Shown here: one piece after another, positions 52,598 to 61,803 of the stretch
How positions within the stretch are numbered: position 1 is the first letter of the stretch
How the letters are laid out: each line of letters starts with the position of its first letter
Assembly (NCBI RefSeq): GCF_021412625.1
Contig: NZ_JAKCFI010000001.1
Location: forward strand, 248,001 to 312,000
From: Myxococcus stipitatus
GTDB taxonomy: Bacteria; Myxococcota; Myxococcia; Myxococcales; Myxococcaceae
DNA: 64,000 nt
Direction: 5' to 3'
The notes under the pieces: model-generated
The model's input: only the letters and a program-made list of their open reading frames with translations
Told to the model about the DNA's origin: nothing
Database searches by the model: none
Position numbers and translations under genes: made by a program

Positions 52598-53542
52598 ATG
52601 ATCAACCCGGTCCATCTCTATGCGTGGCAGGCGGCCATCGTCGGGAATGCGCGGCTGGGGGGGCTCGACCTCCGCGCGTTGATGCTGGACGACCCGTGGG
52701 TGGCGTCGAACTCCCCCAGCCGGGATGTCTTCCGGGGCTTCGCGCTGGATGGGGACTTCGAGCCCTCGTTCTATGTGTGGCTGGAGAAGCAGCAGGCGCG
52801 CGGGTTGAAGGCCCTGCGCACGTTGCGGGCGGTGGACCCGGCGGACTGGGTGCTCAACACCCCGCCCGAGCCGCAGCCGAGGCTGCCGGAGTTCGCGCTC
52901 GTCTTCCAAGGAGACGAGGTCGTCTGGTATCGCCACGCCTGGTCCCCGCTCCGGCGCGAGTCACCCGAGGGGCCCTTCGAGGAGTGCTTCGTGCCGGTGC
53001 CGGGCGAGTCGCGCCCCGCGACGCGGATTGCGTTGGAGGAGGCGGAGCGGGAGTTGCTCGCGGCCACCCGGGACTACGTCGCGTTCGTCGAGCCCCGGGC
53101 GCGCTCGGACGAGCGGACGGACCGGTTCTACGCGGACATGGGGCGCCTGTCGCTCGACCTCCTGTCGGACACGGAGGACGCGTTCGCGCGTCGGCTGGCG
53201 GCGCTGCGGGAGGCGGAGCTGAAGGAGTACCGGCGCCGCGCCAAGGAGTGGCATCCGGTCCAGCCCGCGACGCGGGCGATGCGGCCGGTCATCCTGGCGA
53301 ACGCGGCGAAGTGGCTGGAGCGGGACGACTACCTGCGGGTGATGGAGGCGGCGGGGGCGTCCTGGCGGGCGGTGCGGCTGGCGCGGGCCTCGCAGGACGT
53401 CATGCCGCTGAACATGCGCCACGAGCGGACCTCGGAGGAGCAGCTGCCCCCCTTCGTCCAGGCCCCGGGCTACGTCGAGGTCGCGCGGCGCTGGGACTTC
53501 GCGGCGGCGGCCGCGCTCAACGCGGCGGTGAACGCGCGGTAG
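52598..53542 (+). CDS. hypothetical protein
   Basis: A 314-residue soluble, highly charged protein with many Trp, Tyr and Arg residues and no domain I recognise. Conserved-looking patches are MINPVHLYAWQAAIVGNARL at the start, VLNTPPEPQPRLPEFALVFQ and RHAWSPLRRESPEGPF in the middle, and a helical C-terminus. No signal peptide. GGTGAGGGG lies directly before the ATG. It ends 150 bp from the convergent mscS-like gene, with a bidirectional hairpin between them. Confidence 0.78.
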   Translation: MINPVHLYAWQAAIVGNARLGGLDLRALMLDDPWVASNSPSRDVFRGFALDGDFEPSFYVWLEKQQARGLKALRTLRAVDPADWVLNTPPEPQPRLPEFALVFQGDEVVWYRHAWSPLRRESPEGPFEECFVPVPGESRPATRIALEEAERELLAATRDYVAFVEPRARSDERTDRFYADMGRLSLDLLSDTEDAFARRLAALREAELKEYRRRAKEWHPVQPATRAMRPVILANAAKWLERDDYLRVMEAAGASWRAVRLARASQDVMPLNMRHERTSEEQLPPFVQAPGYVEVARRWDFAAAAALNAAVNAR

Positions 53543-53594
53543 TCGAGCCCTCCGTCACCGGGCGCGGGAGGAGGTCTGTCGCGAGCGGCTGGGA

Positions 53595-53635
53595 GGCAAC
53601 CGGCCGGGCGGCGTGCCGCGCCTGGGCCGGTTGCC
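53595..53635. terminator. perfect 11-bp hairpin between convergent genes
   Basis: GGCAACCGGCC (53595-53605) pairs exactly with GGCCGGTTGCC (53625-53635), with further pairing possible in the loop. It lies about 55 bases from each of the two facing stop codons. Confidence 0.65.
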
Positions 53636-53694
53636 GGGACGTGACGCGCTCCGTTCAGCGCGCGTGGTGGCGAACGCGGGGACGATGGGCCCGT

Positions 53695-54516
53695 TCATCC
53701 CGCCTTGGCCAGGGCCTTCTCGAGGGTCAGCGGAGGCACCACGTAGCCGGAGGCGATGAGCGTCTCCTCCGTGGCCAGCGCGATGGCGCCGGAGACGGGG
53801 CCCGCCTGGGTGGGCGCGGCGTAGGCGCCGATGGCGAGCACCGGCCCGAGCACGGTGAACTCCGCCACGTCGACGCTCGGGGCCGGCTTCTCCAGGACGC
53901 CCGGAATCTCCGCCACCCGGGCCTTGAGGGTCTCCATGAGGCCGTGGACGTCCTGGCCGTGAGTGACGGGCAGCTTCACCACGACCTTCCGGTGGGGGTG
54001 GTGGCTGAAGTTGGTGATGTTGTCGCTGAACAGGCGGTTGTTGCCCACGGAGATGCGCAGGTTGTCGCCGGTGTCGATGGTGGTGGCGAACAGGCCAATC
54101 TCCTGGACGATGCCGCTGACGCCCGCGGCGTTGATTTCGTCACCCACCCGGAAGGGCCGCAGCACGAGCAGGAAGACGCCCGCGGCGAAGTTGGACAGCA
54201 GGCCCGACCAGGCCGTGCCGATGGCGATACCGGCGGCGGCCAGCAGCGCGGCGAAGGACGTCGTCTCGAACCCCATCATCCCGAGGATGCCGAGCAGCAG
54301 GAGGATGGTGAGGGAGCCGCTGAACAGCGACTCGACGTACCGGATGAGCGTCGCGTCGAACTGGCGCTTCTGCAGGGTGAGGTTCAGCACCCGGCGGAAG
54401 CCGTTGATGACCGCGCGACCGATGAACCACAACACCAAGGCGCCCATGGCCTTGAGCAGGAAGGGGAGGGCGTCCGTCAATGCGAGCGTCTTCAGCTGGG
54501 TGATGAGGGCTTCCAT
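53695..54516 (-). CDS. small-conductance mechanosensitive channel, MscS family
   Basis: A 273-residue inner-membrane channel protein. Three helices lead into the pore region (GIAIGTAWSGLLSNFAAGVF then LLVLRPFRVGDEI), followed by the MscS beta domain (VQEIGLFATTIDTGDNLRIS, VGNNRLFSDNITNFS) and the C-terminal alpha/beta cap. Length and motifs match E. coli MscS (286 residues). It releases solutes on hypo-osmotic shock. The start at 54516 (MEALITQLKTLALT) precedes the first helix with no extra domain. Confidence 0.93.
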   Translation of the reverse strand: MEALITQLKTLALTDALPFLLKAMGALVLWFIGRAVINGFRRVLNLTLQKRQFDATLIRYVESLFSGSLTILLLLGILGMMGFETTSFAALLAAAGIAIGTAWSGLLSNFAAGVFLLVLRPFRVGDEINAAGVSGIVQEIGLFATTIDTGDNLRISVGNNRLFSDNITNFSHHPHRKVVVKLPVTHGQDVHGLMETLKARVAEIPGVLEKPAPSVDVAEFTVLGPVLAIGAYAAPTQAGPVSGAIALATEETLIASGYVVPPLTLEKALAKAG

Positions 54517-54750
54517 GGCGTTCCTGAAGCGGCCGGGGTGTCAGGTCCGACTACGGGCCTGCTTCGCGCGCATGGGTTTGCAGGAGGTGGACCAGGAGAC
54601 GGCGTCAGGCAAGCCCGCGAAGACAGGGGACGTCGAACCGGGTGCGGCCGGAAGGAGGAAGCCTGGACTCTAGAGTGGACGCGTCAGGGGCTGTCATTGA
54701 CGCGTCAGCACGGGGTCCCCGTGCGGAAGATGACACTCGCCGGGGGAACG

Positions 54751-56559
54751 CTAGGGCGTGGTGATGAATCGCCAGCCCCGCTCTTGACCCAGGGCGAGCC
54801 GCGCGGGGTCGGAGACGGAGGTGCCTCGCAGGTCCACCTCGCGCAGGGCGGAGAGCTGACGCAGCGCGGGGAGGCCCGCGTCGGTGATGGCGGTGCGCGT
54901 CAGGTAGAGGGTGCGCAGCCCGCCGGGCAGGTGGGGCAGCACGGTGTCGTCCACGCGCGAGCCCGCGAGGCTGAGCCACGTCAGCGTGGTGAGGCGCGCG
55001 AGCGCGTGCGCGTCCGCTCCCTGGAGCCACGTCGCGCCCAGGTCCAGGTGCGTGAGCCGGGGCAGTTGCTGGAGGCGCCCGAGTCCGGAGCCGCTGATGG
55101 GGGTCCTCGCGACACGGATGGACTCCAGCTCCTTCAGCTCGGCGAGCTGCCCCAGCCCCAAGTCCGTGAGCAGCGTGCGCTCGGCCCGGAGGGAGCGCAG
55201 GTGGGGCAGGGCGCGCAGGGCGGACAGCCATTCGTCGCTGAAGGCGGTGCGGCTGACGTCCAGTTCGCGCAGGGAGGCGCCGAAGGTCCTCAAGGCGTCG
55301 GGGCCGACGGGCGTCGCGCTCACGTCGAGCTTCGTGAGGCGGGAGAGGGGGTGGAGTGTCGCGAGCGACGCGTCCGAGACCTCGAGCCCCGACAACGCCA
55401 GCCGCTCGAGCGCCACCAGCCGCGCCAGCCCGGGCAGGCCCGCGTGGGTGATGGCCGTGCGGGACACGTCCAGGTCCACCAGCGCCACGAGGGAGGCGAC
55501 GGTCTCCAGGTCCTGGTCCCCGACGCGCGTGTCGTCGAGGTGAAGCAGCTCCAGGTGGGCGAGCCTCGCCAGGTGCACGAGTCCGGGGCCGCGCACCTTC
55601 GTGCGGCTGAGCACCAGTGCCCGGAGGTTCGTCAGGTCCGCGAGCGCGGCGAGCCCGCGGTCCGTCAGCCGCGTGTCACCCAGGTGGAGCGCCTCCAGCG
55701 CGCGCAGGGTGCCCACGTGTCCCATGCCGACGTCCGTGAGCCCCGTGCGCGCCAGCCCCAGCCAGACGAGGCCGGGCATCCGTCGCAGGGCGGCGAGGCC
55801 GACGTCCGTCACGTGCGTGCCGCTGAGCACGAGCGTGCGCAGGTGCTCGCCGGGAATCACCTCCAGCGCGGAGTCGTCGACCGCCGTGTCGGACAGGTCG
55901 AGCCACTCCAGGTGCGGTTGTGTCGCCAGGAGCGCGGGGCCGCGCGCGCCCACCGCCGTGCCCGCGAGCGTGAGCCGGCGCAGGGTGGTGAGCCCCCGCA
56001 GGAGGTCGAGCCCCGGGTCCGAGATGGCGGTCTCGTCCAGGCGGAGGACGCGCAGCCGGTCCATCCCCCGCAGGTGGGCGAGCCCCGCGTCGGTGACGCG
56101 GGTGCGGTCGAGATGGAGCTCCTCCATCCGCGTCAGCTCGCTCGGGCCGGCGAGGTGGGCATCGCCCACGGTGGTCCCCGACAGGTAGAGCGCGCGCACC
56201 GACGTCCCGCTCAGCAGCAGCGCGAACAACGCGGGAGGTGGCGCGCCCACGGTCTCCAGCCCGAGCCCCGGGACCTGGTGCGCGCGCAGCGCCTCGGCGA
56301 CGGCGCGGGCCTCCTCTTCGTTCGTCACGGGGTGGAGGGGCTCCGCGTACCAGTCACCCTCGGAGGGGGGCTGGAAGCCCGTGGCATCCGTGGTCAGCGT
56401 GGCCCACGGGCGTGAGCCACCGTCGGGCTGGCGCAGGAAGGCCGAGAGCACGGGGCGCGGCGCGGGCGCGGGGAGAGGCGCGGCGGGGACGATGGGCGTG
56501 GTGGCGCAGCCCACCAGGAGCAACAGCAGACCCGCGATTCTGGATGTTCCACCCCACAT
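54751..56559 (-). CDS. leucine-rich-repeat lipoprotein
   Basis: A 602-residue lipoprotein. GAGGTGA five bases before the ATG at 56559 fixes the start; the signal peptide (SRIAGLLLLLVGCATTP) has a good lipobox. Residues about 130-600 consist of roughly twenty leucine-rich repeats of 23-24 residues with the pattern LxxLxLxxTxVTDAGL (for example LTRMEELHLDRTRVTDAGLA, LRALVLSRTKVRGPGL). This matches the bacterial 'ribonuclease-inhibitor-like, TxITDAGL' class. The arc-shaped surface suggests protein or glycan binding at the cell envelope. It is a single-gene unit between mscS and the PilZ gene. Confidence 0.9.
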   Translation of the reverse strand: MWGGTSRIAGLLLLLVGCATTPIVPAAPLPAPAPRPVLSAFLRQPDGGSRPWATLTTDATGFQPPSEGDWYAEPLHPVTNEEEARAVAEALRAHQVPGLGLETVGAPPPALFALLLSGTSVRALYLSGTTVGDAHLAGPSELTRMEELHLDRTRVTDAGLAHLRGMDRLRVLRLDETAISDPGLDLLRGLTTLRRLTLAGTAVGARGPALLATQPHLEWLDLSDTAVDDSALEVIPGEHLRTLVLSGTHVTDVGLAALRRMPGLVWLGLARTGLTDVGMGHVGTLRALEALHLGDTRLTDRGLAALADLTNLRALVLSRTKVRGPGLVHLARLAHLELLHLDDTRVGDQDLETVASLVALVDLDVSRTAITHAGLPGLARLVALERLALSGLEVSDASLATLHPLSRLTKLDVSATPVGPDALRTFGASLRELDVSRTAFSDEWLSALRALPHLRSLRAERTLLTDLGLGQLAELKELESIRVARTPISGSGLGRLQQLPRLTHLDLGATWLQGADAHALARLTTLTWLSLAGSRVDDTVLPHLPGGLRTLYLTRTAITDAGLPALRQLSALREVDLRGTSVSDPARLALGQERGWRFITTP

Positions 56560-56635
56560 GCAGTCACCTCGCGCTCGCATGGGCCCGAGCCAAGGCGCCC
56601 CGGGCGTCGAGGTCAACGACAAAGCGAGGCCGGCG

Positions 56636-57538
56636 CTAGCGAGGAGCGGTGGTCGCGAGCAGCTTCTCCACGGCCTGGAGCACCGCCGCGGCGGTGGCCG
56701 GGTGCTTCACGAAGGCGGCGGGGTTGAGGTTCGACAGCCGCCCCATCAGGGAGTCCGGGCCGCTCACGTTCACCATGACGGTGCGCGTGCCGGGGCGACC
56801 GAAGGCGCTGAGCACGTCGAGCGCGGAGCCGGTGTCGACGACGAGGATGGTGGGCTTGTCCGCCTCCGTGGCCAGCCGGACGCCCTTCTGGAGGAACAGC
56901 TCGGTGACGAGCGCCATCTGCTGGGGCTCCGTCAAGCGCACGAGCACGGGCGCGCGCGTGTCCACCTCGACGGCGTTCGCGGCCTGCGGCGCGGGTCCCT
57001 TGCCCAGCTCGCGGACGTCCGTCGTCAGCAGCTCCCGCACATCCGTCTTCAGGACGCTGCGCACGCGCTTGAGCAGCGAGGCGTCCTCCGCGAGGAACGC
57101 CTTGAGGCGCCGCTCCCCCTCCGCGGGCAGCTGCGTGAAGGCCACGCCCATTCCGTCCTCGCGGGACCAGGCCACCTGGGCGCGGGCCACCAGCGGCTGT
57201 TGCGGCGCGTCCGGCAGGGACAGGCGCAGCTCGAGCGTGCTCCCCACCGGCAGGGCGCGCGCGGTGCGGATGGCGAGCCCCCCGGCGCCGATGTTCTTGC
57301 TGTACGCGCGGACCACGTCGTCCTGCGTCGCGAACGTCAGCTCGAGCACCGCGTCCGCGCGGGCGGGGCGCGTGGGGAGCGGGCTGCCCTCGGGGGGCAG
57401 GGCGCCCAGCTCCAGGAGCACGTCGCGCAGGAGCTCCAGGCGCTGCGCCTCGTCGGCGCTCAGCGGCCGGGCCCCCTGCTGCTCGCGCAGCGCCTTGTAC
57501 TCGTCGAGCGCGTTGACGCGCGGGTTTCCGTTTCCCAT
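56636..57538 (-). CDS. PilZ-domain (TIGR02266-type) protein with receiver-like C-terminus
   Basis: A 300-residue protein of the myxobacterial TIGR02266 type. Residues about 75-150 form a PilZ-like domain (VVRAYSKNIGAGGLAIRTAR, LELRLSLPD, EDGMGVAFTQLPAEGERRL). The RxxxR and D/NxSxxG motifs of c-di-GMP binders are only partly present (KNIGAGG), so ligand binding is uncertain. The C-terminal 110 residues (KPTILVVDTGSALDVLSAFG, TRTVMVNVSGPDSL) resemble a degenerate response-regulator receiver without the phospho-Asp. The start at 57538 (MGNGNPRVNALDE) is chosen on coding character. Confidence 0.8.
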   Translation of the reverse strand: MGNGNPRVNALDEYKALREQQGARPLSADEAQRLELLRDVLLELGALPPEGSPLPTRPARADAVLELTFATQDDVVRAYSKNIGAGGLAIRTARALPVGSTLELRLSLPDAPQQPLVARAQVAWSREDGMGVAFTQLPAEGERRLKAFLAEDASLLKRVRSVLKTDVRELLTTDVRELGKGPAPQAANAVEVDTRAPVLVRLTEPQQMALVTELFLQKGVRLATEADKPTILVVDTGSALDVLSAFGRPGTRTVMVNVSGPDSLMGRLSNLNPAAFVKHPATAAAVLQAVEKLLATTAPR

Positions 57539-57805
57539 TCCGGCTCCCCAATGGACGCCCTCGAAGCCTGCCACGCGCCCGTGGACGCGCGCGAGATGTC
57601 CGCTTCCACCCTGTCATGGTGCGTACACCCCGTCCCAGGGGCCCGCTCCGCTCGCCAGCGCGCCTGCCCCACGCTGGCGTCCGGCCCCCGCGCGCCCGTT
57701 CCAGCGACCGGGAGGGAGGCTGGGGGACGAGTGCACGCGCGCTCCGAGGGACTTCACCGGCGTGGGCCTGCCAGGGCGTGTCGCGCGGCGGTAGGCTCGC
57801 GGGTC

Positions 57806-59476
57806 ATGGCCTATCAACGCAACCCCGTGAAGGCGCCCCGGGTGTCGGGCTTCGCGCTCCGGACCTTCGTCAACACCCTGGAGAGTGGAGTGGGCGCGCC
57901 GGTGCTGGAGAAGCTGGTGCGCGACAGCGGCATCGCCGCGTGGCGGGCGTTGTCACCCGGAGACGCGCCGCCGCTGCAGCATCCGTTGCCACCCGGCGCG
58001 CCGCCCACCGAGGCCCTGTCGCCCGTCGAGCAGGCGGAGCGCGCCGTCGCCGGGTCGCGCGCGGCGCCGGAGCGAGAGACGGTGGGGGCCTACGCGCGGG
58101 CCTACCGGGAGGGGCGCGCGGAGCCCGTCGCCGTGGCGCACAGGCTCCAGGCGGCCATCGAGCGGTTGGAGGGGCAGGAGCGCATGGGGCTCTTCATCGC
58201 GCGCAAGCCGGACCAGGTCCTGCGCGCCGCCGAGGCCTCCGCGGAGCGCCTGCGCGCGGGGCGGGCGCTGAGCGTCCTGGACGGAGTGCCCGTCGTGCTC
58301 AAGGACGAGGTGGACCTCGCGGGGTTCCCGACGACGCTGGGGACGAAGTTCCGCCATCAGGTGGCGGCCGAGGACTCGACGGTGGCGGCGCGACTCAAGG
58401 CCGCCGGGGCACTCATCCTCGGCAAGGCCAACATGAACGAGATTGGCATCAACCCCATCGGGTTGAATCCGCACCACGGGGCCGCGCGCAACCCGTGGAA
58501 CCGGGGGCACATCACCGGAGGGAGCTCCAGCGGGTCGGCCGCCGTCGTGGCCGCGGGCCTGTGCCCCTTGAGCATCGGCGCGGACGGCGGCGGCTCCATC
58601 CGCATCCCCGCGGCGCTGTGCGGCATCGTCGGGCTCAAGGCCACGTGGGGGCGCATCCCGGAGACGGGCGTCCCGCCGCTGTGCTGGCACGTCGGGCACG
58701 TGGGGCCCATGGGGCTCACCGTGGACGACGTGGCCGCGATGTACGCGCTGGTGGCGGGGCCGGACGAACGCGACTTCGTCTCGCGGTCGCAGCCGCCGCA
58801 TCACCTCTCGGAGCTCGAGCGCGCGGACCTGTCCGGCGTGAGGCTGGGCATCTGCTGGCCCTACTTCGAGGACGCCGCGCCGGACGTGGTGGCGCGGTGC
58901 CGGGACGCGGTGCGCGTGCTCACGGAGGCGGGCGCGAAGGTGGTGGAGGTGCCCGCGCCCGACCTGAACACGGTGCTGTGGACGCACAGCTGCATCATCC
59001 TCAGCGAGATGGCGGAGGCGACGCAGCCCCACTCCCGGGAGCACCCGGAGGACTTCGGGCTCGACTCGCGCACCAATCTCGCCATCGGCCGTCACTTCCG
59101 CGCGACGGACTTCGTGCACGCGCTGCGGCACCGCCACCGGCTGACCCGGGAGATGCTCGCGCTCATGACGGACGTCGACGTCCTCGTCACGCCGTCCACG
59201 GCCATCACCGCGCCCGCGATTGCGGAGTCGACGCTGCCGGAGGGCGAGTCCAACCTGCCGGTGGTCGACGCGCTGATGCGCTATGTCCGCCAGGGTAACC
59301 TGACCGGCTTCCCCGCGCTCTCCGTGCCGGTGGGCTTCGACGCGGCGGGCTTGCCCGTGGGACTCCAGCTCATGGGCCGCCCCTACGAGGAGCACCTGCT
59401 GCTTCGGTTGGGGCGCGTGGTCGAGCACGCGACGCCCCACCGGACACCTCCCATCCACGTCACCGCGCTGCGCTGA
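57806..59476 (+). CDS. amidase-signature family enzyme
   Basis: A 556-residue amidase. The Ser-cisSer-Lys triad is visible: Lys in GVPVVLKDEVDLAG and the serines in HITGGSSSGSAAVVAAGLCP, followed by GADGGGSIRIPAALCG. The N-terminal 110 residues are a myxobacterial-type extension. It hydrolyses carboxamides; fatty-acid amides, indoleacetamide or Glu-tRNA-like substrates cannot be told apart. As no gatB or gatC gene is nearby, it is not the tRNA amidotransferase subunit. The start at 57806 (MAYQRNPVKAPR) is the first ATG with coding character. Confidence 0.93.
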   Translation: MAYQRNPVKAPRVSGFALRTFVNTLESGVGAPVLEKLVRDSGIAAWRALSPGDAPPLQHPLPPGAPPTEALSPVEQAERAVAGSRAAPERETVGAYARAYREGRAEPVAVAHRLQAAIERLEGQERMGLFIARKPDQVLRAAEASAERLRAGRALSVLDGVPVVLKDEVDLAGFPTTLGTKFRHQVAAEDSTVAARLKAAGALILGKANMNEIGINPIGLNPHHGAARNPWNRGHITGGSSSGSAAVVAAGLCPLSIGADGGGSIRIPAALCGIVGLKATWGRIPETGVPPLCWHVGHVGPMGLTVDDVAAMYALVAGPDERDFVSRSQPPHHLSELERADLSGVRLGICWPYFEDAAPDVVARCRDAVRVLTEAGAKVVEVPAPDLNTVLWTHSCIILSEMAEATQPHSREHPEDFGLDSRTNLAIGRHFRATDFVHALRHRHRLTREMLALMTDVDVLVTPSTAITAPAIAESTLPEGESNLPVVDALMRYVRQGNLTGFPALSVPVGFDAAGLPVGLQLMGRPYEEHLLLRLGRVVEHATPHRTPPIHVTALR

Positions 59477-59570
59477 AGGCCCTGTCGCCTCGGGACGCAT
59501 CGGCGGCGACCGTGTCGGGGCGCCGTGGACGGGTTCACGCAGGGGCGCGTGTATTCGCGCTCTTTGGGTC

Positions 59571-59620
59571 GTATCTGTTTTCTGTGTGATTATTGTAAAA
59601 CGAGATTAATCACGGGCGCC
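59571..59620 (+). promoter_or_regulatory. AT-rich promoter region of the cellulase gene
   Basis: This 50-bp patch (for example TGTGTGATTATTGTAAAACG) is far below the local GC content and lies 50-100 bp before the GTG start. It probably holds the promoter, but individual hexamers are ambiguous. Confidence 0.4.
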
Positions 59621-59671
59621 CCGAGGGATGTCACTTCCTGGCGTCTGGCGCGGGGCAGGAGGCAGTGCTTC

Positions 59672-61132
59672 GTGCAACCCCGTGCGCATTCCGTTCCGGC
59701 CGTGGTTCAGACTTCCATTCCTGTCGCGATGTGGCTCGCGGCCTCGCTGTTGGTGGCGTGTGGAGAGCCTCTCGTGCCCGGGGCAGGGGAGGACGCCCCG
59801 GGGACGTCGCGAGCGGCGCTGACCGAGCTCGTCGTCAACGGCACCTTCGCCAACGGCGTGACGACGCCCTGGTGGAGTGGGGCGAACACCCAGTCGCTGG
59901 TGGAGAACGGGAGGCTGCGGGTGAACGTGGCGGGCGGGACCGTCAACCGGTGGGACGCGCTCATCGGACAGGACGACATCCCGTTGGTGAGCGGGCGGGC
60001 CTACACGCTGGCCTTCACCGCGTCCGCGTCCGCGAACGTGCCGATTCGGGCGACGGTGCAGATCGAACCGTCACCCTATACGGCGACGCTGGACCAGACC
60101 GTCACCCTGGATGGGACGGCCCGTCGCTTCACGTTCCCCTTCACGTCGTCGCTGGGCACGTCGCTGGGGCAGGTGACGTTCCAGTTCGGCGGCTCCGGGG
60201 CCTTCACGCTCTACCTGGATGACATCACGCTCACCACGGAGACGGGCTCCGGCCCCATCGCCTTGACGAGCGGCTTCTACGTGGACCCGAACTCGAATCC
60301 GGCCGTGTGGGTGAACAACAACGGTGGGGACGCGCGCGCGGCGCGCATCCAGGCCCACATCGCGAGCAAGCCGGGAGCGCGCTGGTTCGGCAATTGGAGC
60401 GGGGACATCGCCTCGGCGGTGTCGGGCTTCGTGAGCGCGGCGGACGCGGCGGACAAGCTGCCGGTGCTGGTGGCCTACAACATCCCGGGGCGCGACTGCG
60501 GCAGCCACTCCAGCGGCGGCGCGGGCAGCCCCGAGGCCTACCGCGCGTGGATTTCGTCGTTCGTCACCGGATTGGGCACCCGGCCCGCCATCGTCATCAT
60601 CGAGCCCGACGCGGTCGCGCAGCTCGACTGCCTCCCCAACGACACCGAGCGCCAGACGCGGCTGGGCCTCCTTCGCTACGCCACCGAGCAGCTGCGCGAC
60701 CGCGCGCCGAATACGTGGGCGTATCTCGACGGCGGCAACGCGACGTGGATTGCCGCGGACACCCTGGCGCAGCGGCTGGAGTCGGGCGGCGTGCGCAACA
60801 TCCGGGGCTTCTCCCTCAACGTGTCCAACTACATCCCCACCGCGCAGTCCAACACCTATGGCGCCGCCGTGAGCGCCGCGCTGAACACGCGCTACGGCTA
60901 CACGAAGCCCTGGGTGGTGGACACGAGCCGCAACGGCAATGGCTCGAACGGGGAGTGGTGCAACCCGGCTGGCCGCAAGCTAGGCGTGACGTCGCAGGTG
61001 GGCGGCGGCGCGGACCTGCTGCTGTGGATCAAGGTGCCGGGCGATTCGGATGGCCAGTGCGGCATCGCCCCCACGGTGCCGGCCGGCACCTTCAGCCCGG
61101 ACCTCGCCATCCGGCTCATCGACGGTACGTGA
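59672..61132 (+). CDS. GH6 family cellulase with N-terminal carbohydrate-binding module
   Basis: A 486-residue exported glycoside hydrolase. The GTG at 59672 is chosen because AGGAGG lies nine bases upstream and because it gives a signal peptide with a basic residue ending in the lipobox-like LLVAC. A CBM4/9-like beta-sandwich (about 45-185: ELVVNGTFANGVTTPWWSG) precedes the GH6 domain. GH6 signatures are VLVAYNIPGRDCGSHSSGGA, the catalytic Asp in IIEPDAVAQLDC, and KPWVVDTSRNGNGSNGEWC. The domain ends LLLWIKVPGDSDGQC. It should cleave beta-1,4-glucan with inversion. The ATG at 59729 is a possible shorter start. A long hairpin follows the gene. Confidence 0.93.
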   Translation: MQPRAHSVPAVVQTSIPVAMWLAASLLVACGEPLVPGAGEDAPGTSRAALTELVVNGTFANGVTTPWWSGANTQSLVENGRLRVNVAGGTVNRWDALIGQDDIPLVSGRAYTLAFTASASANVPIRATVQIEPSPYTATLDQTVTLDGTARRFTFPFTSSLGTSLGQVTFQFGGSGAFTLYLDDITLTTETGSGPIALTSGFYVDPNSNPAVWVNNNGGDARAARIQAHIASKPGARWFGNWSGDIASAVSGFVSAADAADKLPVLVAYNIPGRDCGSHSSGGAGSPEAYRAWISSFVTGLGTRPAIVIIEPDAVAQLDCLPNDTERQTRLGLLRYATEQLRDRAPNTWAYLDGGNATWIAADTLAQRLESGGVRNIRGFSLNVSNYIPTAQSNTYGAAVSAALNTRYGYTKPWVVDTSRNGNGSNGEWCNPAGRKLGVTSQVGGGADLLLWIKVPGDSDGQCGIAPTVPAGTFSPDLAIRLIDGT

Positions 61133-61155
61133 TGGGCGTGTGAGTCGGGGCCGCT

Positions 61156-61216
61156 CCCGGCCCTCGCCGAAGGCACGTCCGTTGGGACTCGTGCCTCCGG
61201 TGGGGCGAGGGCCGGG
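61156..61216. terminator. long bidirectional hairpin between cellulase and UPF0178 genes
   Basis: The outer stem CCCGGCCCTCGCC (61156-61168) pairs exactly with GGCGAGGGCCGGG (61204-61216), and an inner AGGCACG (61171-61177) pairs with CGTGCCT (61190-61196). The two stops face each other, 24 and 7 bases away. It is the strongest terminator-like structure in the window. Confidence 0.75.
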
Positions 61217-61222
61217 CGCGAG

Positions 61223-61681
61223 CTAGCGCGCCTTCGGCAGCAGCCGCGTCAGCTCGCGGTCGAGCGTCGCGGCGAAGCGCTGGCGGTCCTGCGCGGAGAA
61301 GCTGCTCGGGCCGCCCGTCTGCACCCCGCTCTCCCGCAGCTCCTGCATGAAGTTGCGCACGGACAGCCGCTCCTCGATGTTCTCCTCCGAGAACAGCTCG
61401 CCGCGCGGGTCCATCACCACCACGCCCCGGGGGACGAGGAGGGCGGCCAGCGGGATGTCCTGGGTGACGGCGAGGTCGCCCTTCACGGCCGACGTGGCGA
61501 TGTGCTGGTCGGCCACGTCGAGGCCGGCGCCCACCTGCACCGTGGAGACGAGCTCCGTGCGGGGGAGGGACAGGGCCCGGTTGGCCACGAAGACGAGCGG
61601 GACCTTCAGCCGCTGCGACGCTCGCAGGAGGATGTCCCGGACGGGGCCCGGACAGGCATCGGCATCGACCCAGATTCGCAT
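61223..61681 (-). CDS. UPF0178 (YaiI/YqxD) family protein
   Basis: A 152-residue cytoplasmic protein. MRIWVDADACPGPVRDILLR is the diagnostic start of UPF0178 proteins, with the two Asp residues of a PIN-like active site, followed by GAGLDVADQHIATSA and KGDLAVTQDIPLAALL. PIN-like proteins usually are nucleases, but activity has not been shown for this family as far as I know. Length matches. The start is the first residue of the family signature. A perfect hairpin lies immediately past the stop. Confidence 0.93.
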   Translation of the reverse strand: MRIWVDADACPGPVRDILLRASQRLKVPLVFVANRALSLPRTELVSTVQVGAGLDVADQHIATSAVKGDLAVTQDIPLAALLVPRGVVVMDPRGELFSEENIEERLSVRNFMQELRESGVQTGGPSSFSAQDRQRFAATLDRELTRLLPKAR

Positions 61682-61803
61682 CGGCGCATCCTCGCGTCAT
61701 CCGCCGGGGTTGTCCCGGCTTTCCGCGCCGGTGGCGACAGGTACCGGACGTGGGGCCATGAAGTGCTTGACGGCCCTGGAGGGCGGCGTTCGGATGCGCG
61801 GCC

